Shown one piece after another: positions 46,594-57,757 of a stretch of DNA of 64,000 nucleotides. Source of the stretch: Pisolithus tinctorius. Lineage: Eukaryota; Basidiomycota; Agaricomycetes; Boletales; Pisolithaceae. A program made the translations under genes and the position numbers. The notes under the pieces were generated by a model. The model ran no database searches. It was not told the origin of the DNA and saw only the letters and a program-made list of their open reading frames with translations. Every line of letters starts with the position of its first letter. The stretch's first letter is position 1. The stretch covers positions 558,001-622,000 of the forward strand of contig JANFAH010000015.1 in NCBI GenBank assembly GCA_024663395.1. Direction: 5' to 3'.

Positions 46594-47784
46594 CTACCAT
46601 GCGCGTTGTCCACCATCGACAACAATACTGCACATTCACATGTAAGTCAGCATGCTGTAAATCAGTGTTATTTATGTTCACTTACTTGCTTCCAGTGCAG
46701 AAAGTAGACGCATCAGAGGCAAGCCAAGTTACAACGCCGCGAAGCTCGTCGGGTCTTGCGATTCGTCCAAGCGGGTTCATGCGGGAGCATTCATTGAGCA
46801 TTTCAGGCCGTTTATCGAAAAACGCCTCAGCCAATCTATGTATGTACCCTGCTCAGCTATCAAAATGCGCATCTAGAAATCACACTCACTGAGTACGTAT
46901 TACACCAGGTGACAACGTATTCACGCGAATCTTTTTACCTCCCAGTTCACAGGCCATACAGCGAGCCATCTGCAAAACAGCCGACTTGGACGAGTTGTAT
47001 GCTACCATTCTAAAGCCCTGGAAGTGAGCTCGTAAATCGTGACAGTCCACTTCAGGTGGAATCAACATTACCTGGGCAGCGACACTACCTGCTATAGAGG
47101 CAACTATTATGATACTGCCTCCACGACCGAAGCGTGCCATTTGCTGCCCAGCAGCCTGGGCCGTGAAGAAAGCCCCATTTGTATTCACGTCTATGACCTT
47201 GAGTAAGAGGGAACGATTGTCAAGGGCAAGACTCCAGGCCTAGTCAAACGGCGAACGTACTTCCTTGAACCTTTCTGCAGGATATTCTAAACAGTCCATG
47301 TCGGGTCCGGCAATCCCGGCAACCGCGACACAAATGTCCAATCGCTGCTCTCTATCGCCGATCTCCTCCGCTTTCTTCCACAGCAGTTGCTGATCGCGTA
47401 CGTCTGCCCTGAAATACTCGATCCTCGAATTGTTGCCGAGCTTGCGGACATAATCTTGGGAAGCAACAAACACCTCTGAGGGCTTCTCAGGTAGATCGAA
47501 GCAATACACAACTCGTGCGCCGGCTTCACACAGGGCGATTGCTGTTTCGAGCCCGATGCCCCCATTTCCGCCAGACACGAGTGCGACACGGTCAGTCAAA
47601 GCAAATTCGTCGAATATTTTCGGGCGAGGTTGGACGGAGGGGTTGGCTTTTGCCTCAAGAGCAGCCTCGATGCCCAGGGGACCTATAGGTGATGCGGATT
47701 GTATCTTCGCTCTCCTGGAAGATGGTTAGAGGGACCGGTATCCATACGTTTTGGCCCTACTTACTGACGGACCTCAGATGCCAT
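46594..47784 (-). CDS. short-chain dehydrogenase/reductase, copy B
   Basis: Six exons (47765-47784, 47261-47714, 47072-47197, 46890-47017, 46686-46835, 46594-46627) give 303 aa. SGGNGGIG replaces SGGNRGIG in the cofactor loop (the Arg that often contacts NADP phosphate is Gly), the active site is YNSSK, and the C-terminus reads VVDGGQRAW. The segment after the fourth intron differs from the others (LAEAFFDKRPEMLNE). All splice sites and the frame are intact. The loss of the Arg may change NADPH preference. Confidence 0.88.
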
Positions 47785-47842
47785 TGTAGCAGGTGAAATG
47801 GAGGTTAGGCGCTGCAATGAGAGAAATGCCCTCGTAGACCAT

Positions 47843-47851
47843 CCTTATATA
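47843..47851 (-). promoter_or_regulatory. TATA box of SDR copy B
   Basis: TATATAAGG, 59 bp upstream of the ATG, as in copies A and C. Confidence 0.6.
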
Positions 47852-48529
47852 TCGCCGACAAGTGGTCTATATCAGCCATTAGTCACTACGACTCTTCTGA
47901 CAAAGTAATGCTTGATGCAATGACGGCATCTGCCAAAATCATTCCTTGAGTCTCGGAGATTCCTACCTGCATTCCAGAGTACCCCACGTACAAACGGCTC
48001 CGTTTCTGAGGTTTGACAGAGGGTTAAATAGATATGGGTGCAGGCTGGGCGGGCACTAAAGAAATACGCGACTTCCCCACAAATGGAGAATCACACTATG
48101 AGATGCTGCCGCGGGAGCACGATGTTCTCTCACTAGCCTGTTTGAAGCAAATTAATGCGCTTCCACTAGGACCATAATTTTGACTCAGAAGGCTGCACTA
48201 CTCCCATGCTAAATGATGAGCAGTAGTGGCCCTCACTATGTCAGGCGTCCGAGCAAAGTGCAACTTTGGGTAGCCTAATAGCATGCTAGTGAGCATGGTG
48301 CCCCTGAGACAACTGGTGTTCGGCATCTCGGACCGCTTTCGCCCCCGTCTCCCCCTGCATCGTGAACTGCGCACTGCATTACAATTTTAGGCATAGATTG
48401 ACTCTCAGACAGGTACACTCCATTCCCCTGGTTGTTTCGACAAGCCTTTAAACCTGTGATTGACCCAGGTCATTTACCTTTATCGTGTAGCTTCCTCCAT
48501 TTCTGCGACGCCCCGCGGAGAGCACATAA
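47852..48529. other. spacer between SDR copies B and C
   Basis: Homologous to the A/B and C/D spacers in part (GACTCTCAGACAGGTA block near 48400). No gene seen. Confidence 0.45.
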
Positions 48530-49719
48530 CTACCACGCGTGATGTCCACCGTCCATGATAATGCTGCAGATTCATATGTAAATCATTATGCTGTGGATCA
48601 ATCTTATTAGGTGTGCTCACTCGCTTCCAGTGCAGAAAGTAGACGCGTCAGAGGCAAGCCACGTTACAACGCCGCGAAGCTCGTCAGGTCTTCCGATTCG
48701 TCCAAGCGGATTCAAGCGCGACCATTCATCGAGCAGTTCAGGATGCATATCGAGGAATGCTCCAGTCATTCTATTTATCCCGCTCAGCTTTCAAAACGTG
48801 CATCTGAAAACTCATACGCACTGGGTGTGTATATAACCAGGTGACAACGTATTCACGCGAATCTTCTTGCATCCGAGCTCACACGCCATACTGCGAGCCA
48901 TCTGCAGAACAGCCGACTTGGCCGAAGTGTATGATGTCACTTCGGGACCCTAAAAATAATTCATGACGGTCCACTTGAGGCAGAATAGTAAATACCTTGA
49001 CGGCGACACTACCCGCCGCAGAAGCGATCATTATGATGCTGCCTCCACGACCAAAGCATGCCATTTGCCTCCCAGCGGCCTGGGCCGTGAAGAAAACCCC
49101 ATTCGTATTTACGTCGATGACCTTAAACGAGAAGGAATGATTGTCAAGGACAAGACTAAGACCCTGGGCTGGGTTTAGTTGGGCGGTGAACATACCTCCT
49201 TGAACGCTTCTTCAGGAGATTCCAAACAACCCGTGCCGGGCCTGACAATGCCAGCAGCTGCGACACAAATGTCGAGCCGTTGTTCCTTATCACCGATCTC
49301 TTCGGCTTTCTTCCACAGCAGTTGTTGGTCGCGTACATCTGCCCTAAAGTACTCGAGCCTCGAATTATTCCCAAGCTTGCGGACGAAATCCTGGGAAGCT
49401 AGGAACACTTCTGAAGGTTCCTCAGGTAGATCGAAGCAATACACAACCCTTGCGCCGGCCTCACATAAGGTGATCGCCGTTTCGAGCCCGATACCCCTAT
49501 TTCCTCCAGACACGAGTGCGACCCGGTCGGTCAATGCAAACTCGTCGAATATTTTCGGGCGAGGTTGGATGGAAGGGTTTGCTTTCGCTTCCACGGCGGC
49601 TTCAATGCCCAGAGGAGCTATAGGGGACGTGGATTGTATCTTCGCTCTCCTGGAAGATAGCTATATGGATCAATTCCCTCAAGTTTGAGCTGCACTTACT
49701 GGTGAACTCCGGACGTCAT
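48530..49719 (-). CDS. short-chain dehydrogenase/reductase, copy C
   Basis: Six exons (49700-49719, 49196-49649, 48996-49121, 48822-48949, 48621-48770, 48530-48563) give 303 aa. Motifs: SGGNRGIG, VAAAGI, active site YTSAK (Tyr and Lys kept), C-terminal IMDGGHHAW. The exon ending at 48621 uses codon GA|C, so Asp replaces Asn after TGS. Intact. It is nearest to copies A and D in its first 150 residues. Confidence 0.9.
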
Positions 49720-49781
49720 TGTAGCAGGTGAAATGCAGGTTAGGCTCTGCGATGAAAGAAAATGCCCTTAGCATAGACTGT

Positions 49782-49790
49782 CCTTATATA
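49782..49790 (-). promoter_or_regulatory. TATA box of SDR copy C
   Basis: TATATAAGG, 63 bp upstream of the ATG, as in copies A and B. Confidence 0.6.
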
Positions 49791-50463
49791 CTACTGAGTG
49801 GTCTGTGTCAGCATCCTCGACGCAATGATTAGAACGGCGAAAAATGGTTTGCCGAGTCTCTTGGAGATTCCCACTCGCAATACTCCACAATACCTCGCAT
49901 GCGTTTCTGCAGCTTTGGCAGAAGGCTACATAGATATGGGAGCAGACAGGGAGCGAATGGCGGTGATTTGATACCGAAGAAGTAACCGATTCTAGCGAAG
50001 TCGAATTCGGAGCTATTTCAATGAGTTCCCATCAGAACCATGATGTGATCCCACGGAATGTGATTCTGAACGCTCTACTGTTCCCCTACCAAGTGATTCA
50101 TAGCGGTGGCCCACGTTACGACAGATGTCCGAAAACAGTGTAACTTGATAGCACCCGATACACGGCGTGTCAGTCGGAGCGAGAAAACATGATGCTCCTT
50201 CTGAGGTCCGTCTGTTGTTCGGCATTGTGCATTACATGAACCACCTTCTTCAGTGACCAGATTCACTCCCTACTTACTCCCATATCTGTGTAGTCCTCTG
50301 CCAAAGCCGTAGAAACAGAGCTATTCTTATTCACATGCAAGATACAGTGAAGTACAATTGGAAATCTCCGAGAGACTCGGGTGAATGATTTCCGCAGCTG
50401 CCACCGTTGCATCAAGCATTGCATTGCCCAAAGGTCATTGCGATGATACGGAGCACTCAATAG
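49791..50463. promoter_or_regulatory. divergent intergenic region between SDR copies C and D
   Basis: Region between head-to-head copies C and D. No gene seen; it holds both promoters. Confidence 0.4.
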
Positions 50464-50472
50464 TTTAAAAGG
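50464..50472 (+). promoter_or_regulatory. TATA-like box of SDR copy D
   Basis: TTTAAAAGG about 60 bp upstream of the ATG, the position at which the three minus-strand copies have TATATAAGG. It is a changed version and may give weaker expression. Confidence 0.45.
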
Positions 50473-50531
50473 AGAGCCATAAGTACATTTTCTTTCATTG
50501 CAACGCGTTACCCGCATCTCACCTCCCCAAA

Positions 50532-51715
50532 ATGACATCCGAGGTCCAACAGTAAGTGAAGCCAAACCTGCGGAAATCGAACCTTGTAACCATCTTCCAG
50601 GAAAGTAAAGATACAGTCCGCGTCCTCTATAGGTCCTCTAGGCATTGAAGCTGCCCTTGAGGTGAAAGCCAACCCCTCCGTCCAACCTTGTCCGAAAATA
50701 TTCGACGAGTTTACCTTGACTGATCGTGTCGCACTCGTGTCTGGCGGAAATAGGGGCATCGGACTTGAAATAGCAATCGCTCTATGCGAGGCCGGCGCAC
50801 GAGTTGTATATTGCTTCGATCTGCCTGAGGAACCTTCAGAAGTGTTCCTAGATTCCCAGGATTTCGTACGCAAGCTTGGGAATAATTCGAGGCTCGAGTA
50901 TTTCAGCGCAGATGTACGCGATCAACACCTGTTATGGAAGAAGGCGGAGGAGATCGGCGATAAAGAGCAACGACTGGACATATGTGTCGCAGCCGCTGGC
51001 ATTGCTAAGCCTAACATACACTGTTTGGAATATCCTGCAGAAACGTTCAAGGAGGTATTGTCCACTTCTCAACTATACCTAGAGGCTTCTTCTTGACAAT
51101 CGCTCCTTGTCGGTTAAGGTCATGGATGTGAATGCTAACGGCGCTTTCTTCACGGCCCAGGCTGGCGGGCGGCAGATGGCACGTTTCGGTCGTGGAGGCA
51201 GTATCATAATGGTCGCCTCTGTGTTGGGGAGTGTCGCTGCTCTGGTATGGTCGATTCCATCCTAAGTAGACCGTCATGATTTACGAGCGTACTTCCAGGC
51301 CCACGGAGTGGCGCCATACAGCTCGTCCAAGTCGGCTGTTCTGCAGATGGCTCGCAGTATGGCATGTGAACTCGGAAGCAAGAAGATTCGCGTGAACACG
51401 TTGTCACCTGGTTATATACATACTCAGTGAGTGTGCCTTTTAAGATGCATGTTTTGAAAGCTGAACGAGGATACATAGAATGATTGGGAGTTTTCTCGAT
51501 AAACGGCCTGATCTGCTCGATGAATGGTCGCGCTTGAATCCACTTGGACGAATCGGAAGACCTGACGAGCTTCGCGGCGTTGTAACGTGGCTTGCCTCTG
51601 ATGCGTCGACTTTCTGCACTGGAAGCAAGTGAGTGGACCCCATAACACTGATCCGCAACTCACTCATATATGAACCCGCAGCATTGTTGTCGATGGTGGA
51701 CATTGCGCGTGGTAG
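50532..51715 (+). CDS. short-chain dehydrogenase/reductase, copy D (inverted)
   Basis: Six exons (50532-50551, 50601-51054, 51119-51244, 51299-51426, 51479-51628, 51682-51715) give 303 aa with the same exon lengths as copies B and C. Motifs: SGGNRGIG, VAAAGI, active site YSSSK, C-terminal VVDGGHCAW. It is the only copy on the plus strand. Intact. Substrate unknown; polyol/sugar dehydrogenase by family. Confidence 0.9.
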
Positions 51716-52591
51716 GTATGTATTATCCGCGGGCGTCACTGAAATGGAGGAAGCTGCACGATATTGCGGGTAAGGGTGCCAAGGGACGTGGGCCGTTGGG
51801 GTTTCCGAAAAATTACAATGGGTTGTACCTGTCTGAGTGAATCAATGTTTAAAAGAGAAATGAAGCGCACGGTTCACGATACAGGGGGTGAGGCGTACGA
51901 AAGGGAGAATGCAAGGACGCGAAAATGCGGCGGATTCCACTGGTTCGCGCCCTCACTTCATGCAGGTCCGGTCAGCGTTACAACCCATTCCACTGGTCTG
52001 CAAACGAACCTGACTCGATATCTTCAATTTACTTTCCTTCCTGTGGCTCCTACAGTACCACTTAGCATGCTTTCCCTGCAGAACAAAACGAAGTGTTTAA
52101 CACGGATGACTAAACGGCGCGCCATCGTCATCTTGTAGTCCGTTAAAGACTATATGTACTGGAGAAGAGCCGCGAGACGTAATCGGGAATGTTGCTCAGA
52201 ATCCACACCAAAAACTTGTCAAGATAGCAATGGTTGCTCCTCTACTGCCAGTTCGTGCGCATGATTTGTACTGTGCGCTAATGGGATAGTTGCGGGATGA
52301 GGACGAACAAGGGAAGAAATGCTCGATCGATGCCTGTCGTACTGAAACCTTCGAACGACCAGTGAAAACGAAAACCAGGAGTATTACACATACCAAACCG
52401 ATATCTAGTGCGGATAGTCTTATAGTTAGGTTAGGAGGATTGGAGAATAACAGTTCTTCGTGCTGAACTTGAGCATGCGGAATAGTAATACATAAGCACG
52501 GTGGAGATGGGTGATAAAGTTAGAAATGCTAATAGACGGCGTGAGATCATCCGGACGAGTTATCACAGGTTTGCATCGGCTTTACAGTTAT
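51716..52591. other. intergenic, no gene seen
   Basis: 3' flank of SDR copy D up to the transposon. The first part resembles the flanks of the other copies. A 124-codon frame at 51764-52138 has no recognised domain. Confidence 0.35.
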
Positions 52592-52810
52592 TGCTGTTTC
52601 GGGAAAAGTTTGCCGTGAGAGAAAAACTTCAAAATTGCCGCCACCACCCAGTCACCTAGTGGTCAGCTCAGAATCGACATAGCTCACGAACTATGCAAGC
52701 TATCAACAAAATTCCAGCAGATCTAGCTTCCTGGGAGGTAGGCGCAGGGCACCATACAATTTTTTTGGAATTTCACCGTTCCGTTCTCGCAGTCAAAATT
52801 CACCCCCTTC
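52592..52810 (+). repeat. left terminal inverted repeat
   Basis: Begins TTGCTGTTTCGGG next to TA. It matches the reverse complement of 57497-57716 with a few mismatches (mostly transitions) and one 1-nt length difference. Confidence 0.9.
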
Positions 52811-53375
52811 TGTGACGAAAACCAGTGATTGTCCTCTAAGCAACATCAGAACTGTGGATAAATGACCCTTGTCCAAGAGTAAATATGTCACTGAAGGGCA
52901 TACAGGTGTTTCTAAGCTAAGGCTGATGGTGAGTGTCTCACCTTTGACCGACTTTCACCAATGGGTTGATTGATAACCGTTTGAAGCCTCTGGTCTCAGG
53001 TGCAGAGATTCTCACCTGTCATGCATCACAGCCCGTACTGCAGCAGATAGGTTTGACTGAAGCAGGCATACAGGTCATGCTGACCAATTTGAAATCTCTG
53101 CTTTGATGACATGATCGTATATTTTCTTAACAATTTTGTGATGTATGTGGATGTGAACTGACACCTTGACAATGATATCTGCATAGTTTGGATAGTTCAA
53201 TCCATGAGTAGTGTGTGATGTGTGGATTGGTATACTGCATAGACTGGCAGTGCAAATTTTTCACCTCTGTGTCGACGGAGCAACAACTACACTGCCTACA
53301 CAAACACATTTCATTTCATCTCATAGGACAAACCCACACTCATTTTATTTATTCTCTCTTCCTGATCCATTCCTT

Positions 53376-56048
53376 ATGGCGAACAAAAAAAACAAGAAAC
53401 AACCAAAATCAAAAGCAAGCCAGTTGCAGGTTGAGTCACCAGGACTTCAAACCTCCACTGACCGGTCTGCTTCACAACAGCTAAAGCAGGCATTGAATAC
53501 ACCCAAATCCACAGTTTCCAATATTGCTTTTCCGACTGCACCAGAACCTGATGATGCAGCCCTCACTGTAGCTCGTGTCTTGTCGAGTTGGCGAATGAAG
53601 CATTCTGACTGTGACATACCTCCTGCACATGCAACTTCCTCAAGTGCGACGCAGCCAGATGCTGAGGAAATATCTTCTGAATCAGCAGAGGATGAGGACG
53701 AGTCAATTGGGGCTGCCCATGTGGCCACATGCGAGAATGCTGATGAAGATGAAAGCGAGGAATTGACAGTTGATCCAATCATGGACCGGATATTCGAACA
53801 GGTCATGGCTTGTCACAAGGCAAAGGCTGCAAAAAAGACAAAAAGTCCTCAGACTTATGCAATTTCTGGAGGTTTGTTCATCATACGTACATTTCAGGTC
53901 AAGGTTGGAGCTGACGTGTTGTAGCATTTAATACATCCCTCTTTTTTATCCCCTTACGGGTCCCTTGTGGGCAAACTGTGAAGGAGCTGTCAGTGATGTC
54001 AGACACTACTTGGGCTGAGATGCTGATAGCAGTTGGGAAGAAGATGGTTCGTGACCCCTGCAGTCTACGTCTTGGTTATACATTCTCGTGGAATGAGAAG
54101 GGGAAAAAGGAAACCCCAATGTCACTGGAGAATGAGGAAGAGTGGACATCACTGGTGAATCATATTCGAAGGCATCTGGAGATAGAAGGTACCAAGAACA
54201 AAGGAAAGGGCCCACGAAAGCCCATATCATTCTATGTTCGCCTTTTGGAGATCAGTGAGTCAAAGGTAACTTCGTGATGTTGTTGCTGGTTGCACGATCA
54301 TTGATTTTGATGCAACATCATAGGATTCTACAACCAAGAATGCACAACGCAAACCCCCTGCATCTTCACACCCTGATGATGAAGATAATGCACCACGGCA
54401 TGAGCTTACTGGCAGTGGGAAATCATTTGAACGTCTTGTGGCCGAGATATGCCGAGAGCACCTGTTACGCCCGCTCAGGGGTCTGTTTCCTTTTTCGTCT
54501 ATTCCCTCCAAACGGTATGTCACGTGTGTCACGTGCCTCGTCGCGTCGTTTGTCCTCGCCGTGGTCGTCCTCGGTCTCAAGGCTCGGGTAGCCTTTGGAT
54601 CACCGGCGGTGGCGGTATTTCCAATACCGACTGATGCTGCGTACGCTGTCGTCACCTTGACTTGTTGCTGCGCCCGCAGCTGATGGACGTACATTTCAAT
54701 TGTGTTTACTTCCTGCTCCGTCTCGTTTCTGACTCACTTATATTGCCTATATGTTTCCTTCCACACCATCGGTGTCCATGCCCCTCGCTGTGGACTGCAT
54801 CCGCAGCCGGTTTGGCTGTCCTCGAGGACACCTGACTCATTTATATTTCATCGTTTACTTGTTTATGACTAACTGTGGATGTGTATACTGTACAAACCCT
54901 GATGGGTATATAGGTAGACGTACAGTATCTTGTATCCCCAGTTTTTCGATTTCTTGCAATCTCCATCATCTTTAACTCGTTCCTCGTCTTCTCTCCGCCG
55001 CGACTTCAAGAAGTCTGCCAGTAGACAAGACCTCTGCCGGAACTCGTTAATAACAAGGAGACCATAGGGGTTACGATAAGTTCGGCCCGTAGATCCACCT
55101 CGTGACATTCGTGCCTAGTCCATTTGACGAAGTCACTCGTCTCGAGCATAACAGCACCATTGTCAGCAGTGCAACAAAGCATGCAAGGTCTTTCCACCAA
55201 AGAAGCATCGTCCATTTACGATGAAAGAGTTGTCAGTGTGGGCAAAAATGATCGTGAGACACTGACATATTAACTGCTTGTGACATTACTGATTTGATAC
55301 TGCTTGGCAGGACCTCGGCGTGGCAGATGCAAAGATTGTCCCTCAAAACTTAATCAAGGATGTTGCCCTTGATGAGTCTACGGTGCCACCCACCAAAAAC
55401 AGCACAGCTGCGATGCACCAGGTTGGCCCTAGTGAGGGTTCTCATGGGCAATTCACGCCCCAATTCACTGCCACCCCAAACCCATTAATGCAACCTGGGT
55501 TTATACCAGGCCCGTACACACCTTATTCTCCCGTACCATACAGCGGATTTCCTTCATTCTTACCACCTGCCTATCCATACGCACCATACACACCACCGAT
55601 GCCATGGCCATCCACTCCACATCAGTACTCCCATTCTCACTGTCACAATGTCCCTGACAGTCGGAGTCCAGGGTCCCCTGGGCCAAGTAATCATTCCCGA
55701 CAGCACAAGCGGCGCTATAGGTCTTTGTCAGCCACACCAATTCCCAGCTCCCCACCACTTGTGCAAGTTGAGTATCCAAATGTTCATGACTGGCTTTTAG
55801 CTTGTGATGCGGACAATGCTCGTGCACGGGGTGATGGCCAATCCTACATGGACTGGTATTATATACTCTATGACAATGGTTTCAGCCGTCTTGATGATCT
55901 GACTCGCTCGACACTGTCACTAACCCTCATGGCAGAACTACTTCACATGCCCATTGGTATTGCGAGCCGTTTGATGGACTGGGCAGTTCAAGACAAAGAG
56001 AGGCTGGATGCTGCGGCTCGTCGCAGTAATCGGAAAGCGAGGAAATGA
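53376..56048 (+). CDS. transposon-borne accessory gene of unknown function
   Basis: Exons supported: 53376-53897 (basic start MANKKNKKQPKSK, then Ser/Glu/Asp-rich), 53984-54265, 54324-54514, 55155-55253 (Cys cluster CQQCNKAC, C-x2-C-x3-C) and 55311-56048 (long Pro/Tyr-rich region, then a C-terminal helical part with VHDWLLACD and LLHMPIGIASRLMDWA that resembles a SAM-like fold). The link between 54514 (phase 2) and 55155 (phase 0) is unresolved, so one exon is missing from the model or the gene is damaged there. It lies entirely inside the inverted repeats and converges on the transposase gene. A DNA-binding or transposition-helper role is inference only. Confidence 0.6.
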
Positions 56049-56201
56049 TAGCCTAGCGCCACTGCACTGCATTCCAAATTCTGTTTGTTGAATACGCACA
56101 TAGGCATCAGATAATGCTCCCTTAGCATACAAACCCGATACCCTCTTTAATCAACAATCTAATCATTTATTTCATTGTATCACAGATGGCTGAGAAAGTA
56201 G

Positions 56202-57390
56202 CTAAACATATCCACTGTGCTGATAAAATGCCCAGGCTTTCTCTGGTGTCACTGAGTAGACAGCATCAAACAACATTCTATAGACCTCCGCAGCATCAGC
56301 AGGATCAGCCCCAGTAGCATCTGAATGAGAAAATTTTGGACTGTTATGACGGATATGGGCCTTGATGCTAGAAAAGGCTTGCTCAATTGGATTAAAATCA
56401 GGTGAGTAGGCAGGGAGGAACTCGACCCTCATCCCTCTGTACAGTCACTTTAGTGGGCATATTTTACTAAACCAACAACTCACCTTGTCTCTACAAGCTC
56501 AATGATTGACGGATCTTTGTGTATGCTTGCATTGTCCATGACGATCACAGAGTTTGGAGCTGGAAACGGTTGCATATGATCGAAAAGGCCTTCAATAAAA
56601 ACTCGAAATTGTGCAGCATTGAAAGGACCCTCAATAATATGGCACCAAAGAATGCCACGAACACTCATTGCTGGCAGAATTGAGTACCTAATAAATGTCA
56701 AAATGAGTGAACATCGAATGCACATTACCCTACCTTTTGCCTCGCACATAGAAACACGTTCTAGGTGCTCTTCGACCTTTCACAGCCCACCCATATCGCC
56801 TATAAGCAGTGCGATGGTCAAAGGCACTCTCATCTACGAATACAAGTTGTTCAGCATCATATCTTGATCCAATCCTAAACATGTATTGCAGTCGATGTGT
56901 GTCACTACGTTCCAGTGCAGTTTTCGAGAGCTAAATGGAACTTCAAGCTTCAAGGACCATTCTTGATTAACCAATAAGCTTTACTTACCCTCTTGTGCAT
57001 GTAGTTTAGTTTCCTCAGTGCACCATAGATTGTCGTCCTCGATACACGACATCCCATAGCTTCTTGTAGCTGTACCTGAAGCTCATCCAGGTATGCATCT
57101 GGAGAGTGCTCTAAACACCCTTCAATAAACTGAGGCTAGTCAATAACTAGCCTACATTGACGGTGTAAACAACTAACCTGAATTTCATCATCACTCAGAA
57201 TACCCTCTCGAGCCTTTCGTTGACTAGATTTGACATGGCCTGTTCGACGGTGATTCTCCAAAAGGTTACGGATTGCGCACACAGATAACGAAGTTAAATG
57301 ACTGATTTCGGTTGGCAAGAGATGGCACACATAGTACATGTGCACGATCACCCATCCGAGGTCCTCTGTGATGAGTTTGCCTCGCGGCAT
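56202..57390 (-). CDS. DD34E transposase (Tc1/mariner/IS630 superfamily)
   Basis: Exons 57178-57390, 56989-57135, 56734-56930, 56484-56687, 56202-56436 join in phase to 331 aa starting MPRGK. An N-terminal helix-turn-helix region ([17 protein letters not shown]) is followed by a second DNA-binding part ([21 protein letters not shown]). Catalytic residues: VDESAFDH (first Asp), [10 protein letters not shown] (second Asp) and [14 protein letters not shown] (Glu), with 34 residues between second Asp and Glu. No stop or frameshift, so the element appears autonomous. A longer frame reaches 57492 but has no ATG. Confidence 0.92.
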
Positions 57391-57496
57391 GTCCAGACAG
57401 GTATAGCACCCTCTGTCTTGGCTAGAGGTTGCTGAAATGGGTGGGCGGCGTGCAGGGATTATGATGCTTGATGCAGGAGATTGAATTTTCACCCTG

Positions 57497-57716
57497 GAAG
57501 GGGGTGAATTTTGACTGCGAGAACGGAACGGTGAAATTCCAAAAAAATTGTATGGTGCCCTGTGCCTACCTCCCAGGAAGCTAGATCTGCTGAAATTTTG
57601 TTGATAGCTTGCGTAGTTCGTGAGCTATGTCGATTCTGAGCTGACCACTGGGTGACTGGGTGGTGGCGGCAATTTTGAAGTTTTTCTCTCACGGCAAACT
57701 TTTCCCGAAACAGCAA
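57497..57716 (-). repeat. right terminal inverted repeat
   Basis: Inverted partner of 52592-52810. It ends CCCGAAACAGCAA followed by TA. Confidence 0.9.
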
Positions 57717-57757
57717 TAGTTTCTGACGCTGACAGCTACTCTGCCTTGACACACGTT

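Larger units (their letters stand above)
52592..57716. mobile_element. complete Tc1/mariner-superfamily (DD34E) transposon with a second gene
   Basis: 5,125 bp bounded by inverted repeats of about 220 bp and flanked on both sides by TA (52590-52591 and 57717-57718), the target duplication of this superfamily. It carries an intact five-exon transposase on the minus strand and a plus-strand gene with a zinc-ligand-like cluster. The two inverted repeats differ at only a handful of positions, so insertion is recent. It lies 42 bp upstream of the ASCC1-like start codon. Confidence 0.92.

Noticed and set aside
57391..57492. Start of the transposase at 57492
   Set aside because: That position is GTG, and the stretch overlaps the edge of the inverted repeat. 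The first ATG in frame is at 57390 and gives a normal transposase length.
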